Assembly: GCA_002423895.1 (NCBI GenBank)
Contig: DIOL01000023.1
Location: forward strand, 8,904-25,244
DNA from: Bacteroidales bacterium UBA5515
Lineage (GTDB): Bacteria; Bacteroidota; Bacteroidia; Bacteroidales; P3
Reading direction: 5' to 3'
DNA: 16,341 nucleotides
Under the pieces are notes generated by a model that was not told the DNA's origin, searched no databases, and saw nothing but the letters and a program-made list of their open reading frames with translations. A program made the translations under genes and the position numbers. Positions 7,431 to 13,216 of this stretch are shown one piece after another. Positions within the stretch are counted from its first letter, which is position 1. Each line of letters starts with the position of its first letter.

Positions 7431-8015
7431 TTACATATGTAAAACCATTGAGTTTTCTTCAGCCAAACGACGCATATTTATTAATGCATAACGCATTCTT
7501 CCAAGTGCTGTGTTAATGCTAACTCCAGTTTTGTCTGCAATTTCTTTAAAGCTTAAATTTGAATAATGACGTAAAACCAAAACTCTTCTTTGTTCATCAG
7601 GAAGTTGACGAATAAGTTTCCTTACGTCGTCATGAATTTGATTTTTAATCATTTTGTGTTCAATTGATTCTTCTCTACTGTCAATTACATCAAAAATATC
7701 AAAGCTTTCATCTGTTTTGATTGTAGGGAATCGTTGATTTTTGCGAAAATAATCTATAACTAAATTATGCGCAATTCTCATTGCCCATTGTATGTATTTA
7801 CCTTCGTTTCTATATTTTCCACCTCTAAGAGTGTTTACGATTTTAATATTTGTATCTTGAAAAAGATCATCTGCAAGAGCTTTTTCTTTAACTAAAGAAA
7901 GAATGTAATTGTAAATTTTGCTTTGGTGACGAGATAATAAAACTTCAAAAGCTTGCTTATCATCTTGCATGAATGCAGAAACCAACTCATTGTCGCTCAT
8001 TTTATCATATAACAT
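7431..8015 (-). CDS. ECF-type RNA polymerase sigma-70 family factor
   Basis: The 194-residue product has the two-domain layout of ECF-like sigma factors: region 2 at about 26-94 (HQSKIYNYILSLV, ALADDLFQDT, WAMRIAHNLVIDYFRK) and region 4 at about 130-184 (LPDEQRRVLVLRHYSNLSFKEIADKTGVS, then the recognition-helix-like INTALGRMRYALINMRR). A sigma factor of very similar sequence is widespread in Bacteroidales. No anti-sigma gene adjoins it. The ATG at 8015 is supported by AAGGAGGT five bases upstream; a second in-frame ATG (MSDNEL) lies five codons in. Its promoter (8115-8144) is a near-perfect housekeeping-type match and is divergent from the TPR lipoprotein promoter. Confidence 0.92.
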   Translation of the reverse strand: MLYDKMSDNELVSAFMQDDKQAFEVLLSRHQSKIYNYILSLVKEKALADDLFQDTNIKIVNTLRGGKYRNEGKYIQWAMRIAHNLVIDYFRKNQRFPTIKTDESFDIFDVIDSREESIEHKMIKNQIHDDVRKLIRQLPDEQRRVLVLRHYSNLSFKEIADKTGVSINTALGRMRYALINMRRLAEENSMVLHM

Positions 8016-8020
8016 AGGAA

Positions 8021-8028
8021 ACCTCCTT
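8021..8028 (-). promoter_or_regulatory. Strong Shine-Dalgarno site (AAGGAGGT) of the sigma gene
   Basis: The minus strand reads AAGGAGGT, then TTCCT, then ATG. This is a near-complete anti-SD complement at good spacing. The other genes in the window have A/T-rich leaders with no such site, as is usual in Bacteroidota, so it stands out. Confidence 0.8.
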
Positions 8029-8114
8029 TTTTATTATTAAGTTTATATTGTTAAAAAAGTAATTTTCCTATTCGATAAGCGTTATTTTTTGATTTCTAAA
8101 ATTATTTTATGGTG

Positions 8115-8144
8115 CAAAGATAAATATAAATTTTTAAAATGCAA
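8115..8144 (-). promoter_or_regulatory. Promoter of the sigma-factor gene
   Basis: On the minus strand, TTG (8144-8142), exactly 19 bases, then TATCTTTG (8122-8115) followed by CACC: a full -33/-7 match. It leaves a leader of roughly 90 bases before the ATG. Confidence 0.75.
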
Positions 8145-8174
8145 GTATTGTGATGATTTTTTTTCTAAAAATAT

Positions 8175-8182
8175 TATCTTTG
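8175..8182 (+). promoter_or_regulatory. -7 promoter box (TATCTTTG) of the TPR lipoprotein gene
   Basis: TATCTTTGCACC lies about 30 bases upstream of the ATG at 8214. The nearest TTG upstream (8148-8150) is about 24 bases away, longer than the usual 19-21. Together with the divergent sigma promoter it forms a perfect 13-bp inverted repeat (8111-8123 and 8174-8186). Confidence 0.65.
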
Positions 8183-8213
8183 CACCCGAATAAAATGTAT
8201 AAAAATATAAAGT

Positions 8214-9200
8214 ATGAGATGTTTTAGAATAATTTTTATTGTTATATTTCTTTTTGGAGTAATTTCTTGTGGACAGGATAAAAAAGACAATAAAAACGAA
8301 ATTAAAGATGAGTTAGCTCTTTTGGATGTGAAAATAAGGCAAGAACCTAAAAATGCTGATCTATATTACGCTCGTTCTAAAGTTTTGTTAGAAAAAGGTA
8401 ATATGAAAGAAAGTTTAATGGATATACAAACTGCTATTGATTTAAATAAAAAAGAGGTTAAATATTACGTTAGAAAAGCTGATATTCTATTTAAAACAGG
8501 AGAAACAACATTAGCTTTTGCTGCATTGCAGGAAGCTCAAAAGATAAATCCAAAATCTTCTGATGTATATTTAAAAACTGCTGAAATAGCATTATTATTG
8601 AAAGACTATGATAAAACAATGTTTAATGTAAATGAAGCATTAAAAATTGATAAATTAAGTGCACAAGCCTACTATTTGAGAGGATGGACATTAAAAGAAA
8701 AGGGAGATACAATTCATGCAGTTGAAAGTTATAAACAAGCAATTGAGTTAAAACCTGATTATGAAGAACCATTTGAAGAATTAGGTTTACTTTATGCACT
8801 TAAGGGAGATAGATTGGCAATAGATTATTTAACTTCTACAATCAATATAAATCCTAAAAACGTTAATGCAATGTATGCTTTAGGACTTTTCTATCAAGAA
8901 CATTCAATGATGCAAAAGGCATTAGATACTTATCAACAGATTTTAACTATTGACCCAAAAAATGCTGATGCACTTCATAATGTAGGGTACATTAATTTAG
9001 TTTATAAGAAATCCTATCAAGATGCATTAATACTTTTCTCTAAGGCAATAGAAGCAGATACAAATTTTTATCAAGCATATTTCAATAGAGGAATAACTTA
9101 TGAACATATAAAAGACTATCAAAAAGCTCAATCTGACTTTAAAAAAGTATTAGAAATAAATCCAGAACATAAGTTAGCAAAACAACATTTGAAAAAATAG
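8214..9200 (+). CDS. TPR-repeat lipoprotein
   Basis: The 328-residue product begins with a lipoprotein signal ending in GVISC (Cys19), followed by a Lys/Asp-rich tether. The rest, from about residue 45, is a run of roughly eight tetratricopeptide repeats of 34 residues with the usual Ala/Gly-Tyr-Ala-Pro pattern (for example AQAYYLRGWTLKEKGDTIHAVESYKQAIELKP and YQAYFNRGITYEHIKDYQKAQSDFKKVLEINP in outline). Such proteins act as protein-protein scaffolds at the inner or outer membrane; no enzymatic domain is present. It is transcribed divergently from the sigma factor. No terminator follows before the pyrB leader, so the hairpin at 9362-9388 may also end this transcript. Confidence 0.88.
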   Translation: MRCFRIIFIVIFLFGVISCGQDKKDNKNEIKDELALLDVKIRQEPKNADLYYARSKVLLEKGNMKESLMDIQTAIDLNKKEVKYYVRKADILFKTGETTLAFAALQEAQKINPKSSDVYLKTAEIALLLKDYDKTMFNVNEALKIDKLSAQAYYLRGWTLKEKGDTIHAVESYKQAIELKPDYEEPFEELGLLYALKGDRLAIDYLTSTININPKNVNAMYALGLFYQEHSMMQKALDTYQQILTIDPKNADALHNVGYINLVYKKSYQDALILFSKAIEADTNFYQAYFNRGITYEHIKDYQKAQSDFKKVLEINPEHKLAKQHLKK

Positions 9201-9255
9201 GATGAGATATTATCAAAAAAAATCAAAAAAAATATCCATATAAAAAATAAAGATG

Positions 9256-9263
9256 TAATTTTG
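9256..9263 (+). promoter_or_regulatory. -7 promoter box (TAATTTTG) of the pyrBI leader
   Basis: A perfect TAnnTTTG box lies 55 bases after the TPR gene and 22 bases upstream of the leader ORF ATG. No TTG is found at -33. A start near 9268-9271 would give a short leader before the ORF and about 160 nt before pyrB. Confidence 0.55.
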
Positions 9264-9285
9264 CATGAACAATTAAAGAAGAAAA

Positions 9286-9363
9286 ATGTTTGAAAAAATA
9301 AACATAAATAACACATTAAATAGTATCTATTACGATATTAAGAATTTTAGTTTTTACAATTAA
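9286..9363 (+). CDS. Candidate pyrBI leader peptide (25 residues)
   Basis: An ATG preceded by an A-rich leader (GAAGAAAA) opens a 25-codon frame: it starts MFEKIN, has Tyr-Tyr at 15-16 and ends FSFYN. The last part is encoded by U-rich codons, giving the RNA tract UUUUAGUUUUUAC about 10 bases before the hairpin. The stop codon (9361-9363) overlaps the first bases of the terminator stem at 9362, so a ribosome reaching it would cover the ascending arm. This is the geometry of the enterobacterial pyrL leader. It could be a chance ORF in AT-rich DNA; the position of the stop and the U tract argue against that. Confidence 0.6.
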   Translation: MFEKININNTLNSIYYDIKNFSFYN

Positions 9364-9388
9364 GCGACTTATTTTAGTCGCTTTTTTT
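9362..9388 (+). terminator. Intrinsic terminator, probable pyrBI attenuator
   Basis: An 8-bp perfect stem AAGCGACT (9362-9369) / AGTCGCTT (9376-9383), 6-base loop, then a run of seven T (9382-9388). It lies 39 bases before the pyrB ATG and downstream of the promoter box and leader ORF, hence an attenuator for pyrB. No competing antiterminator for AGTCGC is visible in the leader. It may also terminate the TPR gene transcript. Confidence 0.8.
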
Positions 9389-9427
9389 ATGGAATAATAT
9401 AAACAATCACATAAATAAGCAAATTAG

Positions 9428-10342
9428 ATGAATTTAAAAGGCAGAAATTTAATTTCAATTTCAGATTACACAAAGGAAGAATATTTAGAAATACTTCGTT
9501 TGGCTGAAGAATTTGAAAAAAATCCTAAACAGGAAATTTTAAGAGATAAGGTTGTAGCTTCAATTTTCTTTGAACCTTCAACAAGAACTCGTTTAAGTTT
9601 TGAAAGTGCAGCTTCAATGTTGGGAGCAAAGGTTATTGGTTTTTCTAACCCTTCTGCAACATCCCAATCAAAAGGAGAATCTCTTCACGACACAATTAAA
9701 ATGTTGTCATCCTATGTTGATATTATAGTTATGCGTCATTCTATTGAAGGTGCAGCACGTTATGCAGCAGAAGTGGCAAGTGTTCCTTTTATTAATGCAG
9801 GAGATGGTGCAAATCAACACCCAACTCAATGTATGTTGGATTTATATTCAATTCTTAAAACACAAGGTACTTTAGAAAACCTTAATATTGCTTTAGTAGG
9901 AGACCTTAAATATGGAAGAACAGTTCACTCACTTGTTCAAGCGATGAGTAATTTTAATGCAACATTCCATTTAGTTTCTCCTAACGAATTGAAATTACCT
10001 TCTTCAGTTAAAATGCATATTAAAGATGCAAATCTAAAATATGAACAATACACTAATTTGGAAGATGTAATTCCATTTGCTGATATTATTTATATGACAC
10101 GTATTCAAAGAGAAAGATTTTCTGACCCATTAGAATACGAAAAAGTAAAAGATTCTTACATTTTAGATGCAGCAATGCTAAAAGGATGCAAAGAAACTAT
10201 GAGAATACTTCATCCACTTCCAAGAGTTAATGAAATTGCAACAGACGTTGACAAAACTCCTTATGCATACTATTTCCAACAAGCAAGAAATGGAGTTTAT
10301 GTTCGTCAAGCACTAATGGCAGCAATATTGGGAGTTAAGTAG
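9428..10342 (+). CDS. pyrB: Aspartate carbamoyltransferase catalytic subunit
   Basis: The 304-residue product catalyses carbamoyl phosphate + L-aspartate to N-carbamoyl-aspartate, the committed step of UMP synthesis. The carbamoyl-phosphate loop STRTR is at 51-55 (in FFEPSTRTRLSFES), the 80s-loop Lys82 is in SKGES, HPTQ is at 131-134, MTRIQRERF at ~223-231 and HPLPR at 262-266. Length is normal for the catalytic chain. pyrI follows after 65 bases, so a class B (catalytic plus regulatory) holoenzyme is expected. Expression is probably set by the attenuator at 9362-9388. No Shine-Dalgarno site precedes the ATG. Confidence 0.97.
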   Translation: MNLKGRNLISISDYTKEEYLEILRLAEEFEKNPKQEILRDKVVASIFFEPSTRTRLSFESAASMLGAKVIGFSNPSATSQSKGESLHDTIKMLSSYVDIIVMRHSIEGAARYAAEVASVPFINAGDGANQHPTQCMLDLYSILKTQGTLENLNIALVGDLKYGRTVHSLVQAMSNFNATFHLVSPNELKLPSSVKMHIKDANLKYEQYTNLEDVIPFADIIYMTRIQRERFSDPLEYEKVKDSYILDAAMLKGCKETMRILHPLPRVNEIATDVDKTPYAYYFQQARNGVYVRQALMAAILGVK

Positions 10343-10407
10343 AAAATTAAATTCATTGTGTCTTAAATTTAAAGATAAGGGATTAAAAGCTTAAAAATAG
10401 AAATAAA

Positions 10408-10869
10408 ATGACAAAACAAAATAAGAAAGAATTAGTAGTATCTGCAATTGAAAACGGAACTGTAATTGATCATATTCCAGTAGATACAGTGCTTATGGTA
10501 TTAAGCATTTTGGGCTTAGATAAATACGAAGATGAAGTGTTGATAGGTAATAACCTTAATAGTAAGAAATATGGCAAAAAGGGAATTATTAAGGCAAGAA
10601 ACAAGTTTTTTGAACAGGAAGATATAAACAAAATAGCTCTTGTAGCTCCAAATGCAACTCTAATTGTTATTAGAGACTATGAAGTTGTAGAGAAAAAATT
10701 TGTTGAAATACCTAAAAAGATAGAAAAGATATTAAAATGTATAAATCCAAATTGCATAACCAATAAGGAAACAATCGAGACGAAGTTTAATGTTATTGAA
10801 GAAAAACCATTAAAAATTCAATGTCATTATTGCGAAAAAACAATGACAAATATTCGTTTTGCAGAATAG
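10408..10869 (+). CDS. pyrI: Aspartate carbamoyltransferase regulatory subunit
   Basis: The 153-residue product is the allosteric, nucleotide-binding subunit of ATCase. The N-terminal effector domain includes the conserved run GTVIDHIP (17-24) and the NxNSKKxGKKxIIK-like segment (49-62). The C-terminal zinc domain has four Cys ligands: Cys111 and Cys116 (CINPNC), Cys139 and Cys142 (CHYC). Length matches the family. It is presumably co-transcribed with pyrB upstream and with the Gate-domain membrane protein downstream, since no terminator is visible on either side. Confidence 0.96.
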   Translation: MTKQNKKELVVSAIENGTVIDHIPVDTVLMVLSILGLDKYEDEVLIGNNLNSKKYGKKGIIKARNKFFEQEDINKIALVAPNATLIVIRDYEVVEKKFVEIPKKIEKILKCINPNCITNKETIETKFNVIEEKPLKIQCHYCEKTMTNIRFAE

Positions 10870-10954
10870 ATAATATTTACTATCCAATTTCTTAAAAATA
10901 GAGATTATCAAGCAGTATTTAAAAACTATATTAAAAAAATGGTGGGCAACGTCT

Positions 10955-11851
10955 TTGGTTTTCTTCAAGATAATGATACCGGTAAGTATTATTATTAAAA
11001 TCTTGCAGGAAACCAATGCAATGCCTTTCATTAGTCAAATTTTTGAGCCCTTAATGCATCCTTTAGGACTTCCTTCAGAGATGAGTCTGGTTTGGGTTAC
11101 TTCAATGTTGTCCAATATTTATGGAGGTATATTAGCACTAAGCAGCATTTATGCAAATAATCCACTTACCATGGCTCAAATGACAACTCTAACAACATTA
11201 ATACTATTTGCACACACTCTATTAATAGAAATCCCAATATGTAAAAAAGCAGGAACAAAAATTTTACCAATATTTCTAATTCGAGTTGTAGGAGGATATG
11301 TTTTTGCTCTAATTTTAAATTTAATATATTCATCATTGGGTGTCTTCCAAAATCAAATAGCAATTCCAATGCTAACATCCGATAATCTTTCTTTAGGCAA
11401 CTGGGCTTTATTGGAGATTAGGAAATACATAATAATTGCACTTATTGTATTGTCTTTAATAATCACTTTAGATATTTTAGAAAGAATAAAAGTGATAAGC
11501 ATAATAAATAAATTATTATATCCAATAATTAAACTTTTAGGAATAAGTGAGAAAGTTCTGCCACTCACCCTAATTGGAATGACATTAGGATTGGCTTATG
11601 GAGGAGGACTTATTATTACAGAATCTAAACAAAAGGATATTTCTCCCAAAGATATATTTCTTTCATTGGCTCTCTTAAGTCTTTTTCATTCAATAATTGA
11701 AGACTCTCTTCTTATGATAGGACTTGGAGCTTCTTGGACAGGAATATTCTTGTTCCGATTTGTTGTTTCAATCCTTGCAATGTTTATAATTGTTAAGCTT
11801 GTAAATAAGCTACCTATAAAATATTTTATGAGCACTTCTCGCTCAAAATAA
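10955..11851 (+). CDS. Nucleoside-recognition (Gate) domain membrane protein
   Basis: A hydrophobic polytopic protein, 298 residues from the first canonical in-frame start (TTG at 10955). It has two Gate-like halves: IMIPVSIIIKILQE with SLVWVTSMLSNIYGGILAL in the first, and LIGMTLGLAYGGGLIITES with SLFHSIIEDSLLMIGLGA in the second. This is the layout of nucleoside-recognition-domain proteins related to spore-maturation SpmA/B and NupC-type gates. Family knowledge supports a transport-linked membrane role; the substrate is unknown. The same frame is open back to 10874 and reads LKKWWATSLVFF just before the TTG, which looks like genuine N-terminal sequence. The true start is therefore probably upstream, at a rare codon (ATA 10898 or ATT 10904). 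Position behind pyrBI suggests pyrimidine-related transport (inference). Confidence 0.83.
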   Translation: MVFFKIMIPVSIIIKILQETNAMPFISQIFEPLMHPLGLPSEMSLVWVTSMLSNIYGGILALSSIYANNPLTMAQMTTLTTLILFAHTLLIEIPICKKAGTKILPIFLIRVVGGYVFALILNLIYSSLGVFQNQIAIPMLTSDNLSLGNWALLEIRKYIIIALIVLSLIITLDILERIKVISIINKLLYPIIKLLGISEKVLPLTLIGMTLGLAYGGGLIITESKQKDISPKDIFLSLALLSLFHSIIEDSLLMIGLGASWTGIFLFRFVVSILAMFIIVKLVNKLPIKYFMSTSRSK

Positions 11852-11872
11852 TCTAACTTTCAACAACAATTT

Positions 11873-11908
11873 GTTCAATATCTTATTAGAAAAATGATAT
11901 TGAATTTT
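11873..11908 (+). terminator. AT-rich intrinsic terminator after the pyrBI-Gate block
   Basis: The stem TTCAATATC (11874-11882) / GATATTGAA (11896-11904) is a perfect 9-bp inverted repeat with a 13-base loop, followed by TTTT. It lies 22 bases after the Gate-protein stop. The low GC content of the stem keeps the call moderate. Confidence 0.55.
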
Positions 11909-11931
11909 AATTGAAAGAAACAAACAATTTA

Positions 11932-11962
11932 TTTGTTCGTTATTCAAAAAACTCTATTTTTG
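11932..11962 (+). promoter_or_regulatory. Promoter of the Big_2-like lipoprotein gene
   Basis: TTTG (11932-11935), exactly 19 bases, then TATTTTTG (11955-11962): a full Bacteroidota -33/-7 match. It lies 20 bases upstream of the ATG at 11983 and rules out the longer frame that would begin at a TTG at 11911. Confidence 0.75.
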
Positions 11963-11982
11963 CAAAAATAAAAGTATTAATT

Positions 11983-12696
11983 ATGAAAAAATTAGCATTT
12001 TATTCCATTTTACTATCTCTTGTAGCTTTTAGTTATAGCTGTGGAGGAGATGATGATACAACTACAGCAAAACCTTCATCAAACCAAACATCCATATCCA
12101 ACACAAATGTTAATCTAAAAGTTGGAGAAACAGCAGATGTAGTAATTAAAAATTATGATTCATTAGTTTTTGTAAATAATCCCAATATAGCTTCAATTGA
12201 AAAAAAAGATTCATTAAATTATAGAATTGTTGGAAGAAAAGTAGGTAAAACATTTATAGATTTAAAAAATGTAAAGTGTAATATTACAATCAATAGATAT
12301 TATGCATACTTCAGAGATCCAAATTTATCATGGGGAGAAGGAAAAAATATTGTTAAATCTTATGAATTAAGAATTCTAAAAACAGATGAACCATCTTCAC
12401 TACTATATCAAGAAAATAATAGTGTTTGTCTAAAATATGTTAATTATCTTTTTACCGATTACAAACTTTCAAGCATAAACATGTATTTTCTACCAGAAAA
12501 AACTGTTGAAATCAGTAATTATCTTAACGATTATTATATGCAATCAGCTCAAACTGACCCTGAATATGATTTATACGAAAGCCCTCTTCCAAAAACAGAT
12601 CCAAACTTTTTCAATGTGAGAGTAAAAAAGACACCTGTTAATTTTAATAATGTTGATTATATACTTATAACACTTTCTAATCCAAACTACAAGTAA
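11983..12696 (+). CDS. Lipoprotein with a bacterial Ig-like (Big_2-like) domain
   Basis: From the ATG at 11983 the product has 237 residues. MKKLAFYSILLSLVAFSYSC is a lipoprotein signal (Cys20), and GGDDD right after it is the acidic type of surface-export tag seen on Bacteroidota lipoproteins. Residues ~35-105 look like a Big_2-type domain: NVNLKVGETADVVI, NPNIASIE and the closing GRKVGKTFIDL. The C-terminal ~130 residues (from about YAYFRDPNLSWGEGKNI) are rich in Tyr/Asn and are not recognised. It is monocistronic as judged from the promoter upstream and the long gap downstream. A surface-exposed binding or adhesion role is a guess. The frame is also open upstream to 11911, but that start lies inside the promoter. 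Confidence 0.8.
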   Translation: MKKLAFYSILLSLVAFSYSCGGDDDTTTAKPSSNQTSISNTNVNLKVGETADVVIKNYDSLVFVNNPNIASIEKKDSLNYRIVGRKVGKTFIDLKNVKCNITINRYYAYFRDPNLSWGEGKNIVKSYELRILKTDEPSSLLYQENNSVCLKYVNYLFTDYKLSSINMYFLPEKTVEISNYLNDYYMQSAQTDPEYDLYESPLPKTDPNFFNVRVKKTPVNFNNVDYILITLSNPNYK

Positions 12697-12779
12697 TATA
12701 ATTGCTTTTTCACATAGTATAAATTCTCACAAAAATAAAAAAGGTGCTTCAAACTATAGCTCCCAATCAATCATAACAC

Positions 12780-12803
12780 TTTGTACAATCAAAATTGTAC
12801 AAA
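12780..12803. repeat. Perfect inverted repeat TTTGTACAAT / ATTGTACAAA
   Basis: Two 10-base arms (12780-12789 and 12794-12803) flank a CAAA loop; each arm contains the self-palindrome TTGTACAA. A weaker hairpin (AAATAAAT / ATTTATT, ~12802-12820) follows. No U tract follows, so it is not a standard terminator. It could be an operator pair or an mRNA 3' stabilising hairpin for the lipoprotein transcript. Confidence 0.4.
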
Positions 12804-12916
12804 TAAATTCTTGATTTATTAAAACAAATTATCGTATCAATGTTCATAAAATACGTGAACTAAATCTTTTTTTAATTTTTAATTTTAAAATTAATACAAG
12901 ATAAGAAAATTAATAT

Positions 12917-12976
12917 TAAATTTGCCAATCAAACAAAAATACCGCCAGAGACAATAAAACTAATGTAACTGACGGT
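12917..12976 (+). promoter_or_regulatory. Promoter-like box TAAATTTG followed by a hairpin
   Basis: A perfect TAnnTTTG box (12917-12924) is followed, from about where RNA would begin, by a stem ACCGCCAG (12941-12948) / CTGACGGT (12969-12976) with one mismatch. This could start a ~290-nt rmlA leader or a small RNA. No -33 TTG is present, so confidence is low. Confidence 0.3.
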
Positions 12977-13060
12977 GCTTTGCTATTTTAGAAAGTGAAT
13001 TAGTAAAATAAATGTCTGAACTCTGATTAAACTGATTAAATGATGAACTATGAGTGTTAA

Positions 13061-13131
13061 CCCCTAAATCCCCTAAAGAGGACTTTTAATGACACATAAC
13101 GCATACCCAGTTCCCCTTTAGGGGGCAGGAG
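13061..13131 (+). repeat. GC-rich inverted-end element, copy A (short, degenerate)
   Basis: The left end reads CCCCTAAATCCCCTAAAGAGG and the right end CCCCTTTAGGGGGCAGGAG, diverged versions of the ends in copies B-E. The interior is shorter and unlike the other copies. Confidence 0.65.
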
Positions 13132-13189
13132 TAAAAAAGAAATATCAAGAAAAACAGCAAATCAGTAGAATCTATATAAAAGACGAAAA

Positions 13190-13213
13190 CAACTAAACAA
13201 ATCAACAATAAAA
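13190..13213 (+). repeat. Degenerate tandem octamer repeat, 3 units, directly before rmlA
   Basis: CAACTAAA, CAAATCAA, CAATAAAA follow without gaps and end three bases before the rmlA ATG. The first unit is identical to units in the arrays at 6114-6137 and 15311-15350. Confidence 0.5.
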
Positions 13214-13216
13214 ATC

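Larger units (their letters stand above)
12697..13216. other. Gene-free region (520 bp) before rmlA
   Basis: No convincing ORF on either strand. It contains a perfect palindromic hairpin (12780-12803), a promoter-like TAAATTTG followed by a second hairpin (12917-12976), one degenerate GC-rich repeat copy (13061-13131) and a short octamer array (13190-13213). The rest is very AT-rich (for example 12865-12900). Confidence 0.6.

Noticed and set aside
9128..9316. Minus-strand 62-codon Phe/Cys-rich ORF
   Set aside because: It is antisense to the end of the TPR gene and the AT-rich pyrB leader; its Phe runs simply mirror poly-A tracts.
9201..9427. PyrR-binding site or pyrimidine riboswitch upstream of pyrB
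   Set aside because: I found no PyrR-like consensus loop and no alternative antiterminator pairing with the terminator arms; the leader-ORF model explains the layout better.
10939..10998. Short ORF starting at ATG 10939 as the true start of the Gate protein, implying a frameshift
   Set aside because: It stops after 19 codons, while the Gate frame itself is open further upstream and reads family-like sequence (KKWWATSLVFF), so no frameshift is needed.
11911..11982. N-terminal extension of the Big_2-like lipoprotein from the TTG at 11911
   Set aside because: It contains the full -33/-7 promoter, and the lipoprotein signal begins exactly at the ATG at 11983.
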